The notes beneath the pieces are model-generated. The model did not search any database. It was not told the DNA's origin and saw only the letters and a list, made by a program, of their open reading frames with translations. Below, piece after piece: positions 23,001 to 35,000 of a DNA stretch of 64,000 nucleotides (position 1 is its first letter; each line of letters begins with the position of its first letter). Source of the DNA: Odobenus rosmarus divergens (taxonomy: Eukaryota > Chordata > Mammalia > Carnivora > Odobenidae). A program made the position numbers and the translations under genes. The stretch lies in NCBI RefSeq assembly GCF_000321225.1, contig NW_004450481.1, forward strand, positions 305,731 to 369,730, given 5' to 3'.

Positions 23001-26000
23001 CATCTTCTTAAGTGACGTTAAGTTCCAGTCATACTCGATGTCGCCAGATTCAATTGACTGACCATCAACCTTCACTTCGTAAGTGAGGTCTGGTCTTAAA
23101 ATCAGAGCATAGAGGTGTGTAAAGCCATCAACCTGCACGTTTTAAGGGGAGAAAGAATAATGATGAGACCCTTGACGTTTCAGGACAGGTCTATAGACAT
23201 GGTTTAAGTCTTCAACGCCTTGTTATGGATACCAAGGAGAGAGGTTCTAGGGACAGGCATTGACTTGACTTAAAAAAATGTGTCCTAAAGAAGAAGTCTC
23301 CCCTTTGTACAAAACTTCCTCACTACCAAGCAGGCTTGAGTGGCTGACTTCCTTTTCTGTAGACAGCGGCTCCCACCTAGACCCCCACAGGCGCTTATGA
23401 CAGGGTGGTGGGTGTAAACCAAGGGACCACTGCTCTGTTTGATTTATGAAAAGTTATGTGGAAAACAACTTCCTGTTCGGTACTCTGAAAGATAGCAAAT
23501 GAAGCCCAGTCTATTTTTCAACACAGGCGAGAACTTTCTAACGTTCTGAGCTGTCCAACGATTTAAGCTCAGCGAGGGCAGCCCTGGTGTCTCTCTTGGT
23601 CAGAGTTAAGGCCCCAGGCCAGACACAAGGGAAGCACTCAGCAAGCATTCAATAAATAAGAGATGGAAGGTGGACAGTGGGTGCTGGGGAGGTTGGGGGT
23701 GCCCAGGATGTGCCTGCCTGCCTGCCGGCAGCAGGGGACACTCATGCACCAGGCTCCAGCAGCGTTCAGTTCTCAAAGTGGGGCTGGGCAGGATCAGTGT
23801 CATTGGGGAAATGCCTGGGAAATGTCAGTTCCCAGGTCAGCCTGATCTGCTGTACCTGCCCCTGGGTGGACCCTCCAGAGATGCTGATGCTCGCTACTCA
23901 GGTTTGGGAAGCCCTGCCCCAGTATCTTAAAGGCTCTGTCAGGAGGATCCCCCCTCTGCTAAGAGCCAAAGGTAAAAGCTTCTTCAGTACCTCTCTGCTC
24001 TGCCCTGAGGGACAGGTCGCTGCTGTCCATGGCCGATGACTCTGTGTCCCTCTCAACCTCCGTAGTTCGCTGGGACAGCCGAGTACACACTTCTCCCAAC
24101 GCTGTCTCCCTGCTCTCTGCCCGTCTTTGTCTCCACTCACCTTTCCTAATTTCGACTTTGGGCTCACTGGCCAGCTTGTTGGTACCTTCCCGGATTTAAC
24201 CACAAGTGCAGAGCCTCCTGAGGGATAACATCCACTCCCACACATATGCAATGGATCCAAACCGGGATCTTTAATCCCAGCCATTGGCCTGAGCTTCAGA
24301 CCACAGTTTCCAACAACTTTCTGGACACCTCTATCTGGATGTCTGCCGGGATTTCACAACCAACAGTTCCAAACACAGTTCCCGAGTGTTCCCTGGCCTC
24401 CTTACTGGCCTTTGCTTTTGCTGCTGATTAATAGCAGTGCTGCTGAGAGTCATGGTCCACATCCCCAGTACTCACTTTCCAAACATTGTGAGGTCCTCTG
24501 GGTCCCACCCCTGAATTATCTGTCAAAACGGTCCCCTGTTCTGCATTCCACTGAAGCCTTGGCCTAACAATCTCACCCTTCTCCCTGCCTACTGATCACC
24601 CTGTCCCTCCACCCCTCCTCCCCAGAGCATCCGAGGTATTTTTCTTTTTTTTTTTTAAGATTTTATTTATTTATTCTTGAGAGACAGAGGAGGAGAGAGA
24701 GAGAGAGAGAGAAGCAGAGGGAGAAGCAGGCTCCCAAGGAGCAGGGAGCCCGATGCGGGACTCGATCCCAGGACCCTGGGATCATGACCTGAGCCGAAGG
24801 CAGACGCTTAACCATCTGAGCCACCCAGGCGCCCCCGAGGTATTTTTCTAACATGCAGACCCGACCCCCTCCCTGCAGACCCCAAGGGCTGACCACTGCC
24901 TGTAGGGGAGGTGCCCAGCTGTTCCTTCACAGCATCACCGAATGGATCAGACCCCCTGGAGACAGCTTCTCCTCACTGGGAAGACTGAAATGCCCGACAA
25001 CCTGCTGTGAGTCAGTGCTCCTTCAACAGAAGCATTTTATTTTTCTAGCAGGTTGCAGAAATAGCACACGTCTGAGAGCGTCATCAGCCTGAAGGTGCCA
25101 CTCAACCCGCCCCCGCCCCCCCAGGCTTGCTGACCTGAGTGGATCATGCTTTACCTCACCTCCCCAGCATGGTCCTGGTCGGACTTCACAGCCTCTGTTA
25201 GTGTCACCTCTCCTCTCTCCTCCACACCTGATGCCCAAGTGAACAATTTCTTGGGAATCAGGTATAAAACCTGTGCACTAAGGCTTGGATTTCGAGTTCT
25301 CCCTTACCGCCCCCCCCCCAAGGAGGGATGTCAGGCCTCTCCGTGTAGAGGGGACCAGATGATCCTTTGCAGTCACCAAGTCAGTGGGTGGGAACCACAT
25401 TGTTGATGGAGACTCACTGGAGCTTTGTGGGGTGACTGAACACCCCCCAGCTTGGGTCAGGACCCTTCCCCTCCATGCTATCAATGTGCTCTCAAAATGC
25501 ACTCCAGCCTCCTGCCCACATTCGCCCAGATTTGTGGAGGCCTCCCATGTTGGAGCTCTGGGCACTGGGGGTGCCCCAGGGGACAGGTCCCTGCTTTCCA
25601 GCCACTACATTCAAATGGCGGGGGTGCTTCGGGGAGTGTACCTCCCTTCCATGGGCCCAGGGCCAGGGACTTGATGCAAGCTGTATCTTTGGAGAAGCCC
25701 CGGGCTGGGCCGTGGAGTTATAAAGTGGGACCCAAGGCAGAAAGTGTTATTTTCACAGGATCCATGGGTAGAAGGTAATAAAGTATGCTTTCATTTCAGA
25801 AACGTTCCCATTTCTAAATGTTTTGGTGTTTTGAAGATTAATTTCTCCAGGATGGTTTTTTTTTCCCCATTCCTTAGTGAGGAGGGCTACAGCTGAAATG
25901 TGACTATACCGTTATAACCCTACAAGGCAAATTATAGTGCAGCTCACAGTAAAAAGTGAGTCTACCTTCCTGATGGGTACAAACCTCAGAAAACAAGCCA

Positions 26001-29000
26001 ACAGGGTATGTAAGTATCTCTAATGAGCCTGCTAAACTGGAAACCAGGGGCAGGGAGTGTCTTGCTAAGATCCATCTCCGGCTCAATTAAATATTTTAAG
26101 ATCAAAACTATTTTCTCTAAATTTAGGTTATCATGAAGAGTTAACACAATTGCAGATTTGAATACAAAAGCATTTACCTTACACCGGATTGATTTCTTGT
26201 TTGAGTGATACTGATTCTTGAAATGTAAAATAACATGAACTTTCTTGATATCAAATCCACAAATATCGGGTCCTACAAAAAAAAAAAAAAAAAAGAGCTG
26301 TTCTCAATTTCCTTCTCTAATGCGTCACCACAGGAAACCCCCAGCCATTCCTCTGAAATAACATACGAGGACCGGAAGCTTACATGTGCAGGAATAACCA
26401 GACTTTGGTGTGGATACTGAAATGGACAGCGACAGCCTTCAGGTTACTTCTCTGGTCACTGCAGCTACTCAAGCATAAGGCAACACTTGAATAAGAAAAG
26501 GATTTAACAGTCTAGGAAGTGTCCCTGACGTGCTGCCTGAGGCTTAGGCTCACTCTGAAGCTCCGAGGTGCCTGTGCCCTGGGATTCCAGGTCTTATTCA
26601 CTATGCTGAGACATATTTAATACAGCAAAGCTCAGTATTTGTTACTATCATGTCCCAACACACACACACACATATTCAGATTAAGCGTTTCTGAATATAC
26701 TAAACAAGGTTTGCTGGAGGAATCTGGAAAATTTGTCAAACCTTCCGAGGATATTTGGAATTACCCCGCTGCTGCTTTCTTGACCTTAAGCCTTAGGAAT
26801 GTACTAGAGCATCCAGGTGTCTTTCTGTCTCAAATAAAATTTCACCACATCCACTGACCCGGGCCTGCACCAACCCCTGGGGATTCTGTGAGGCTGTGTA
26901 AACACAAGCAGATGACTCCGATTTTTTTTTTTTCTAGAACTTGCAGTGGTCAACCTTCAGAATTAAGAGAGATCCAGGCTGCACATAATTACTTAAAGGA
27001 CATTATCAATTTGCCAGAGTGGATGTGACATTGAACTTGGAAGTGGCATCCTGAGGGACCAACAGAAAACACCATGTCTACCTCCCCGAGTTCTCAGAGT
27101 ACGCGTTTGTGTAATTTCCTTTTTTTCTTATCACTGGAAAACATTCCAGTTCAATTTTTAAAACAAAAGGTACGGTATGTGAACTATTTGTATGAAAGCC
27201 TACTACCTGGGGATTAAAACATGAAATTTTTCCTTCAAAACTGGTCAGAATTTCCCTATTTCTAAGCACCTACGTGTTTTAAATATTAAATTAATCTTCA
27301 GAACATGCCCAGACATGACCGGAAAATCTGGACATTTTCCATTAACAGTGATCATAAAATATTTATGCACATAATGTATTTTTATGAGGAAATGGGGTAG
27401 ACAGAAGGGCTCAAAACAGGCTGACCTGCCTTTGGGCTAGGAAGTTTAATCTTTGTGAGCCTTAAGGTTTTGTTTTGGTTTTTCTTTTGAGATTATTTGT
27501 TTGAGAGATTGAGTGCAGAGAGAGAGAGAGAACAAACAGGGGGAGGGTCAGAGGGAGAGGAAGCAGCAGACTCCCCACTGAGCAGGGAGCCTGACACAGG
27601 GCTCCATCCCAGGACCCCAAGACCATGACCTGAGCCCAAGGCAGACGCTTAACTGCTTAATCGACTGAGCCACCCAGCCCCCTCTCCCTGAGCCTCAGTT
27701 TTTTGTTTTTTTTTTAAGATTTCATTTATTTATTTGATAGAGACAGAGAGAGAGAGCATGAGCAGAGAGAGGGAGAAGCAGACTCCCCGCTGAGCAGGGA
27801 GCCCGAAGCGAAGCGGGGTTCAATCCCAGGAACCTGAGATCATGACCTGAGTCAAAGGCAGATGTTTAACTGACTGAGCCACCCAGACTCCTGCCTCAGT
27901 TTTTTTATTTGCAAAATGGAAGCTGTGCTACCGGTTTCCTGGGTTTTAAACATAATCTAAGACTGCATTTGAAAGGCCCGTGGCAATGGCCTTATCTCTC
28001 TCCTCCCCTTCAACATCACAAGCCTTAGCAAGCTGCTCTCATACCAAAGGCTAGAGCTGAGGCATCACAGGGAAGTGTTCTAACAGTGACACAGTGGGTT
28101 TAAGTAAAATGTAACTGAATTAAAAGCAAAAATAATGCAGATAATTTACTTGGGTTTCTTTTTTCCTCCAAAGTATGCTGCTTCACAATTTAGATGTAGC
28201 AGACATGCTATATATATTTAAAAGATGGGGATTCTGGCTAGGATTTATGGTGATTTTGTTTACCAAACCTAACTACATGAAATATTTGTGAAATCATCTC
28301 TGATTCGGGGTGCCTGGGTGGCTCAGTTGGTTAGGCGACTGCCTTCGGCTCAGATCATGATCCTGGAGTCCCAGGATCGAGTCCCACATCGGGCTCCCTG
28401 CTCAGCAGGGAGTCTGCTTCTCCCTCTGATCCTACCCCCTCTCATGTGCTCTCTCTCTCTCATGCTCTCTCTCTCAAATAAATAAATAAAATCTTTAAAA
28501 AAAAAAAAAAGAAAAAGAAATCGTCTCTGATTCAACAGGCAATATATGTTTTTTTGCCAGATATCTCTGCCATCCCATTTTAAGAGAATAATAACCCAAA
28601 CCAAGCCATTTTAATTTCCTTTTTAATCAAAATAAAGACTTTCTCCATTCCAGATTTTAAATTCAAGAGTAAATGGGAGGCATGGCAAAGTAGAGGGAGT
28701 GGGGAGGGGTCGGGGACTGTGCAGTTGGTGGAAACTTTGCATCTGTGTAATGCGGTGGCCTTGGAGAAGTCACCTTACCCTCTGAGACAAGGCAGGATTA
28801 CATTCAAATCCAATAAATAATCTAATATCTATTCTCTCTACTTCTTTTTTTTTTAAGATTTTATATATTTGTTAGAGAGAGAGAGTACACAAGCAGGCGG
28901 AGGGGCAGAGGGAGAGGGAGAAGCAGGCTCCCCGCTGAGCAGGGAGCCCAATGCAGGACTTGATCCCAGGGCCCTGGGATTATGACCTGAGCCCAAGGCA

Positions 29001-32000
29001 GATGCTTAACTGACTGAGCCACCCAGGCGCCCCTATTCTCTCTACTTCTGTGTAACACCACGACCAGCGGTGTATACAAACATGAGAATGGCATAACAGG
29101 TGTCCGAAGCCTGATGCTGATCATGATAAATTCAGAGATAAGCATATAAAAACTATGACAGAGGGCGCCTGGGTGGCTCTTGTGCTTGTGCTGTCAAATA
29201 AATAAATAAAATCTTTAAAAAAAAAAAAAGAAAGAAAAACTATGGCAGAGAAAACTTCTGCAAGACATCCACATCACAAGAGAAAAGAATTTTTTTTTTA
29301 AAGATTTTATTTATTTGACAGAGAGAGAGAGACAGCGAGAGCAGGAACACAAGCAGGGGGAGTGGGAGAGGGAAAAGCAGGCTTCCCGCCGTGCAGGGAG
29401 CCGGATGCGGGGCTCGATCCCAGGACCCTGGGATCATGACCTGAGCAGAAGGCAGACGCTTAACGACTGAGTCACCCAGGCGCCCAAGAGAAAAGAATTT
29501 AAAAAAACCATTCCTCAAATTTGAATTACTGATGGATATTTTAAAACTACATTTCCATTGACTTTTTTCACTTATTTTATTTTTTTAAAGATTTTATTTA
29601 TTTGACAGAGAGAGACACAGCGAGAGAAGGAACACAAGCAGGGGGAGTGGGAAAGGGAGAGGGAGAAGCAGGCTTCCCGCGGAGCAGGGAGCCCGATGCG
29701 GGGCTCGATCCCAGGACCCTGGGATCATGACCTGAGCCGAAGGCAGATGCTTCACGACTGAGCCACCCAGGCGCCCCTTTTCACTTTTTTTAAAACTCCC
29801 CGTTTGTGTTCCCTCTTTCACTGTCTGTCAAATAAATAAATGAAATCTTAAAAAAAAAAAAAGATTCATTCATTCGTTTGAGGGAGAGAGAGAGAGCATG
29901 CAAGTGGGGGAAGGGACAGAGGAAGAGGGAGTGAGAGAATCGCCAAACAGACTCCCTGCTGAGTGCTGAGCCCAAAACGGGGCTCCATCCTAGGACCCTG
30001 AGACCATGACCTGAGCTGAAATCAAGAGTTGGATGCCCAACCAACTGAGCCATCGAGGCACCCCTTGGTCTTCTTTTTTGAGACTGTTTTGGCTATTCAG
30101 GGTCCCTTGAGATTCCATATGAATTTTAGAATGGGTATTTTCATTTCTGCAAAAAAAAAGTCATTGAAATTTTAATAGAAATTAGATTGAATCTGTATAT
30201 CGCTTTAGAATCTGTAGGTTGCTTTTTCTAGTGTTAACACTAACACTATTGAATCTTCCAATCCATGAACATGGGATATGTTTTCATTTATTTATGTCTT
30301 AATTTCCTTCAGCAATACTTTGTTGTTATCACTGTACAAGTCTTTCACCTCCTTGTTTAATTCCTAAGTATTTTACTCTCTTGGATGCTATTATAAATGG
30401 AATTGTGTTTGTAATTTCACTTTCAGATTGTTCATTGTTCATATATAGGGATGCAACTGTTTTTTTGTGTGTGTGTTGACCTTGTATCCCGCTACTTTGC
30501 TGAATTCATTCATTAGTTCTAATAGTTTGTGGGTGTGTGTGCAATCTCTATGAATTTCTATGTATACGATAATATCATCTGCAAAGGAAGACATAAAATG
30601 ATGTTTGGATGACTTGTATTTATTTTTCTTGCCTAATTGCTCTGGCTAGGACTTCTAGTACTATGTTGAATAGAAGTGGTGAGAGTGGGCATCCTTGCCT
30701 TGTTTCGGATCTTACAGGAAGAGCTTTGTCTTTCACCATCGTGTTTGCTGTGGGTTTTTCATAGACAGCTTTTATTATGTTGAAGTAGTTTCCTGCTATT
30801 CCTGGTTTGTCAACTGTTTTTATCTTGAAATGATAAAATTTGTGATGATCACGTGTTTTTCTTTCATTCTGTTGATGTATCATATAATATTGACTGATTT
30901 TTGTATTTCAGATTCTTTTTTTTTTTTAAGATTTTATTTATTTATTTGAGAGAGAGAATGAGATAGAGAGCACGAGAGGGGGGAAGGTCAGAGGGAGAAG
31001 CAGACTCCCCGCTGAGTGTGGAGCCCAATGTGGGACTCGATCCCGGGACTCCAGGATCATGACCTGAACTGAAGGCAGTCGCTTAACCAACTGAGCCACC
31101 CAGGCGCCCTGATTTTCGTATTTCAAATCATCCTTGCAGACCAGGAAGAAATGCCACTTGGTCATAGTGTATAATCCTTTTTAATATGCTGAATCCTTTT
31201 TGCTAGTTTTTTGTCGAGATTTTTGCATCATTGTCCATAAAGATATTGTTCTGTAGTTTTCTTTTCTTGCAGTGTCTGGCTTTGGTGTCAAGATAATGCT
31301 GGCTTCATAGAATGAGTTGGGAAATACACATTCCCTCCTCTTCAAGTCTTTTCGTAAAGTTTGGAAAGGGTTGGTATTAGTTCTTTAAATGTTTCGTAGA
31401 ATTCATGAGAGATTCAGCAGATTCAGGACTTTTCGTTGTTTGGAGAGTTTGGCTTACTGCTCTCTTTACTATTTATAGATCTCTTTGGATTTTCTATTTT
31501 TCATGATTGAGTCTTGGTGAGCTTTGTGTTTCTAGGAATTTGTCCATTTCATCAAGGTTATCCAATTTGGGGGTGTATAACCGTTCTTAGTATTGTTTTA
31601 TAATTCTTTTTTCTGTAGAATTGGTAGTAACATCCCATTTCTGGTTTTAGTAATTTGAGTCTTCTTTGTCCATTTAGCTAAAGGTTTTGTCAATTTTCTT
31701 GATCTTTTTGGAGAACCAACTTTTGCTTTCATTGATTTTCTCTGTTGTTTTTCTACTCATGATTTCATTTATCTCTGCTCTAATCTTTGTCATCCCTGTC
31801 CATGTCTCCCTTCAATTCTACCAGTTTTTGTTTCATATATTTTGATGTTCATTAGGTGTGTAAATGTTTATAATTGTTACATCTTCTTGCTATATTGACC
31901 TTGTTACTAATATGTAATATCCTTTCTCTCTTATAACCTTTTTTATTTAAGATACTTAGATTTTTTTTTAAAGATTTTTATTTATTCATGAGAGACAGAG

Positions 32001-35000
32001 AGAGAGAGAGAGAGGCAGAGGGAGAAGCAGGCTCCCAAGGAGCAGGGAGCCCGATGCAGGACTCGATCCCAGGACGCTGGGATCATGACCTGAGCCGAAG
32101 GCAGACGCTTAACCATCTGAGCCACCCAGGCGCCCCTAACCTTTTTTATTTAGTTAAAATCTATTTTGTTTGATATTAATATAGCCACCCTGCTCTCTTT
32201 TGGGGGCTATTTGCCTGTAATATCTTTTCCCTTCCTTTCATTTTCAACCTGTGTCTTTGGATCTCAAATAAGTCTTTTGTAGATAGCATATAGTTGAATC
32301 ATGTGTTTTTATCCATTCTGCCAATCTCTATCTTTTTACTGGAGAGTTTAATCCATTTACATTTAAAGTAATTACTGATAAGAGGGGACTCACTTCTGTC
32401 ACTCTATTTGTTCTCTATATGCCCTCCAGCTTTTTTGTCCCTCATTTCCTACAGTGCTGTCTTTTGTTTTTAGTTTTTTGTAGGGAAGTGTTTAAATTCC
32501 TTTTCAATTTCCTTTTGTGCATATTCTATAGCTATTGTCTTTGTTGCTACCATGGGGATTACATTTAACATCCTAAAGTTATAAGACTCTAATTTGAATT
32601 TATACTAGTTTAACTTCAATAACACACAAAAGTCTGTTCACCTCTTTGCATCTCTGTGATAAGAAACAGGAATGAGCAATCAGAGCTCAGATCCCTGATA
32701 TTTGGAGGACAGAGTCCTTTTTGCCCAGCCTCTCTGTGGCAAGCTGTGTGTGGGCTACTCCAGGGGCACATACATAGCTGTCTGCCTTGTGGCTTGAAGT
32801 GGGGGCTGGGCACATCTACTGCGGTAAGAGCCGAAATTAACCAAAATTAACCTTCCCGTTCTTTCCCTGGAAGAGGCAATCCTTCCATAGACTTCAGAGT
32901 TCCAAGACAGTTACATCAGATTCTGTTGTTATGATTGTTGTCTAGGTGGGGAGATGGATTCCTGGCGCTTCCTACTCCATTTTCCCAGAATCCTCTTCAT
33001 TCTGAAAGCTTTTTGAATCCACACCCTTCAGTTATGTCTAGTTCCTATGGCCCAATGTGGTCCCATCCCGATTCTGGCACAACTTTTAATCAATTACTCC
33101 TGTTATCAGGAGATTATTTAAAGTGTTCCAGGAGTCAGCAGGAGCTAGACAGGAAACATTCTGGCCTTCCTATCATTTTCACGCCTCAAAAATATATCCT
33201 TCTGTTTTTTTTTCAATCATTAAAAATGTTAAAACCAGTTCTCAGCTCATAGGGCATAACAAACATAGGCTGTGGGCTGATGTGGCCCTCAGCCAAGGTC
33301 TGCTGACTCCTGATATATTCCAAGTACTTGGGGCTACATTAATGTTGAATAAATAACTTTCTCAAAAGTACAATAGGGGGCGCCAGGGTGGCTCAGTCAG
33401 TTAAGCGGCTGACTTGATTTCAGCTCAGGTCATGGTCTCAGGGTCCTGGGACTGAGTTCCACGTCCAGCTCCACACTCAGTGGGGAGTCTGCTTCAGGAT
33501 TCTCTCTCTCTCTTTGCCCCTCTCCCCCACTCACTCACACACTCTCTCTCTCTCTAAAATAAATAAATCTTTATTTATTTATTCACTTGACAGAGCGAAA
33601 GAGCACAAGCAGGGGGAGCAGCAGAGGGAGAGGAAGAAGCAGGCCCCCTTCCGAGCAGGGAGGCTGGTGCGGGACTCGATCCCAGGATCCTGGGATCATG
33701 ACCTGAGCCGAAGGCAGATGCTTAACCATCTGAGCCACCCAGGTGCCCAATACATCTTTTTTTTTTTTTTAAAGGTACAATAGAATGGTACAGTTGCCTT
33801 TTTACATTAATTAGTTTAAACAGTACTAAAAACCTTTGGTCAGATATACTCAATACTACTATTTTGGCAAAGTCTTAGAGGATTCTATGAAGAGGAAGGA
33901 TTCAAAGTCCCCAGAAATGGTTGTTTTGTACTATCTAAACTCACCAAACATAATATAGTACTGGGATTTTCCATTCAGGTTCTTCTGATCCACGTCTGCA
34001 GGGAAGACCTTAATGTAGCCCCCTCCACAGTCCATCTTCTGCTCATGTTTCACTGTGTACTGAATGACCAGAGTCTTCCCTTTATTGCTAAATGGTTTGA
34101 ATCGTGCAGATATGGCATAGAATCGGCCATTTTGAGTGGTTTGCAGACCTTTAAACAAAAAAAACACTCATGAAGGATTAGGTAAAACACTGTGCTCAGT
34201 GCTGCAGGGAATTAAATGGCTGTCCTTCTCCCACCCCCAGTAATAACCACTTATGTCAACCCAGAGCCTAAAACACATTTTTACAATAACACATGACAGG
34301 CATACCACTAACAGGCTCTCTGCTGCCACAGAATTTTCCACGCTCAGGTGTTTTTGTGCTCAATATACCACTGTCATGTCCTAAGTTACAAAAACACTTC
34401 GGCTTTAAATGACAAACATGCAACCTAATTATGGATAAAAAGTTAATTTTGCTTCGAGTCATCTTCCAAAGAAAGTGTAGGGAATATACAATAAAGCTTG
34501 TGTAGCAACTTAATTAAAAAACAGAGCATCCTACATCTTTTCTTTAATTTGAATCTTAAAATAGTTGCCTAAGACACACCACCATGGATGGAGGACAGAG
34601 CGCTGTCCTGTAAAAATGTGCTTCACTGCACAGGATGTGCTGGCCCGAACTGTCCTCTTTTTAAAGATACCACCCTTTTGTCACATGAATCATCTCATAT
34701 CTTAAAAGTTTAGGTGTTCACTTTTAAGACTAAACTCCCCTTTTTCAGTAGCCACAGGCTCTGTACCAAATCCTTATCTTATATTGGAGTATAAGACAAA
34801 CTTGAAAACAGAGGCAGTCTTACTATAACCTAGTCTTCCTTGCTCCACATTCCTGCCCCCATACCTGCCAATGCTGAGATCCATCATAAATGCACTTGGC
34901 ATTTTCATTTTCTATCAGTATGTCCAAGCCTGAACTCATGGCTAACCGCTCACTACCACACTCATCTCTCTCTTCCATTCTCTGCACCCCCACCCTTCCC

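Larger units (their letters stand above)
30068..32620 (-). mobile_element. LINE-1 ORF2 fragment on the minus strand
   Basis: About 2.5 kb reads antisense to LINE-1 ORF2. Part of the reverse-transcriptase domain stays open at 30620-30883 ([20 protein letters not shown] is diagnostic), but stops and two SINEs break the rest. No ORF1, 5' UTR or endonuclease is intact. It is inactive. Confidence 0.92.
26273..33944 (-). other. CALR3 intron 3, SINE/LINE-rich
   Basis: This 7.7 kb intron has at least twelve CAN SINE insertions and a 2.5 kb LINE-1. 26290-27480 and 32640-33370 are largely unique; I see no exon in either. Confidence 0.85.

Noticed and set aside
30620..30883. Open frame with reverse-transcriptase motif
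   Set aside because: It is a decayed LINE-1 ORF2 piece interrupted by stops and SINEs, annotated as a mobile element and not as a gene.
7052..31165. Recurring peptide series [20 protein letters not shown] and [10 protein letters not shown] in many frames
   Set aside because: They are translations of CAN SINE heads and bodies, each bounded by target-site duplications and A-tails. They are not a protein family.
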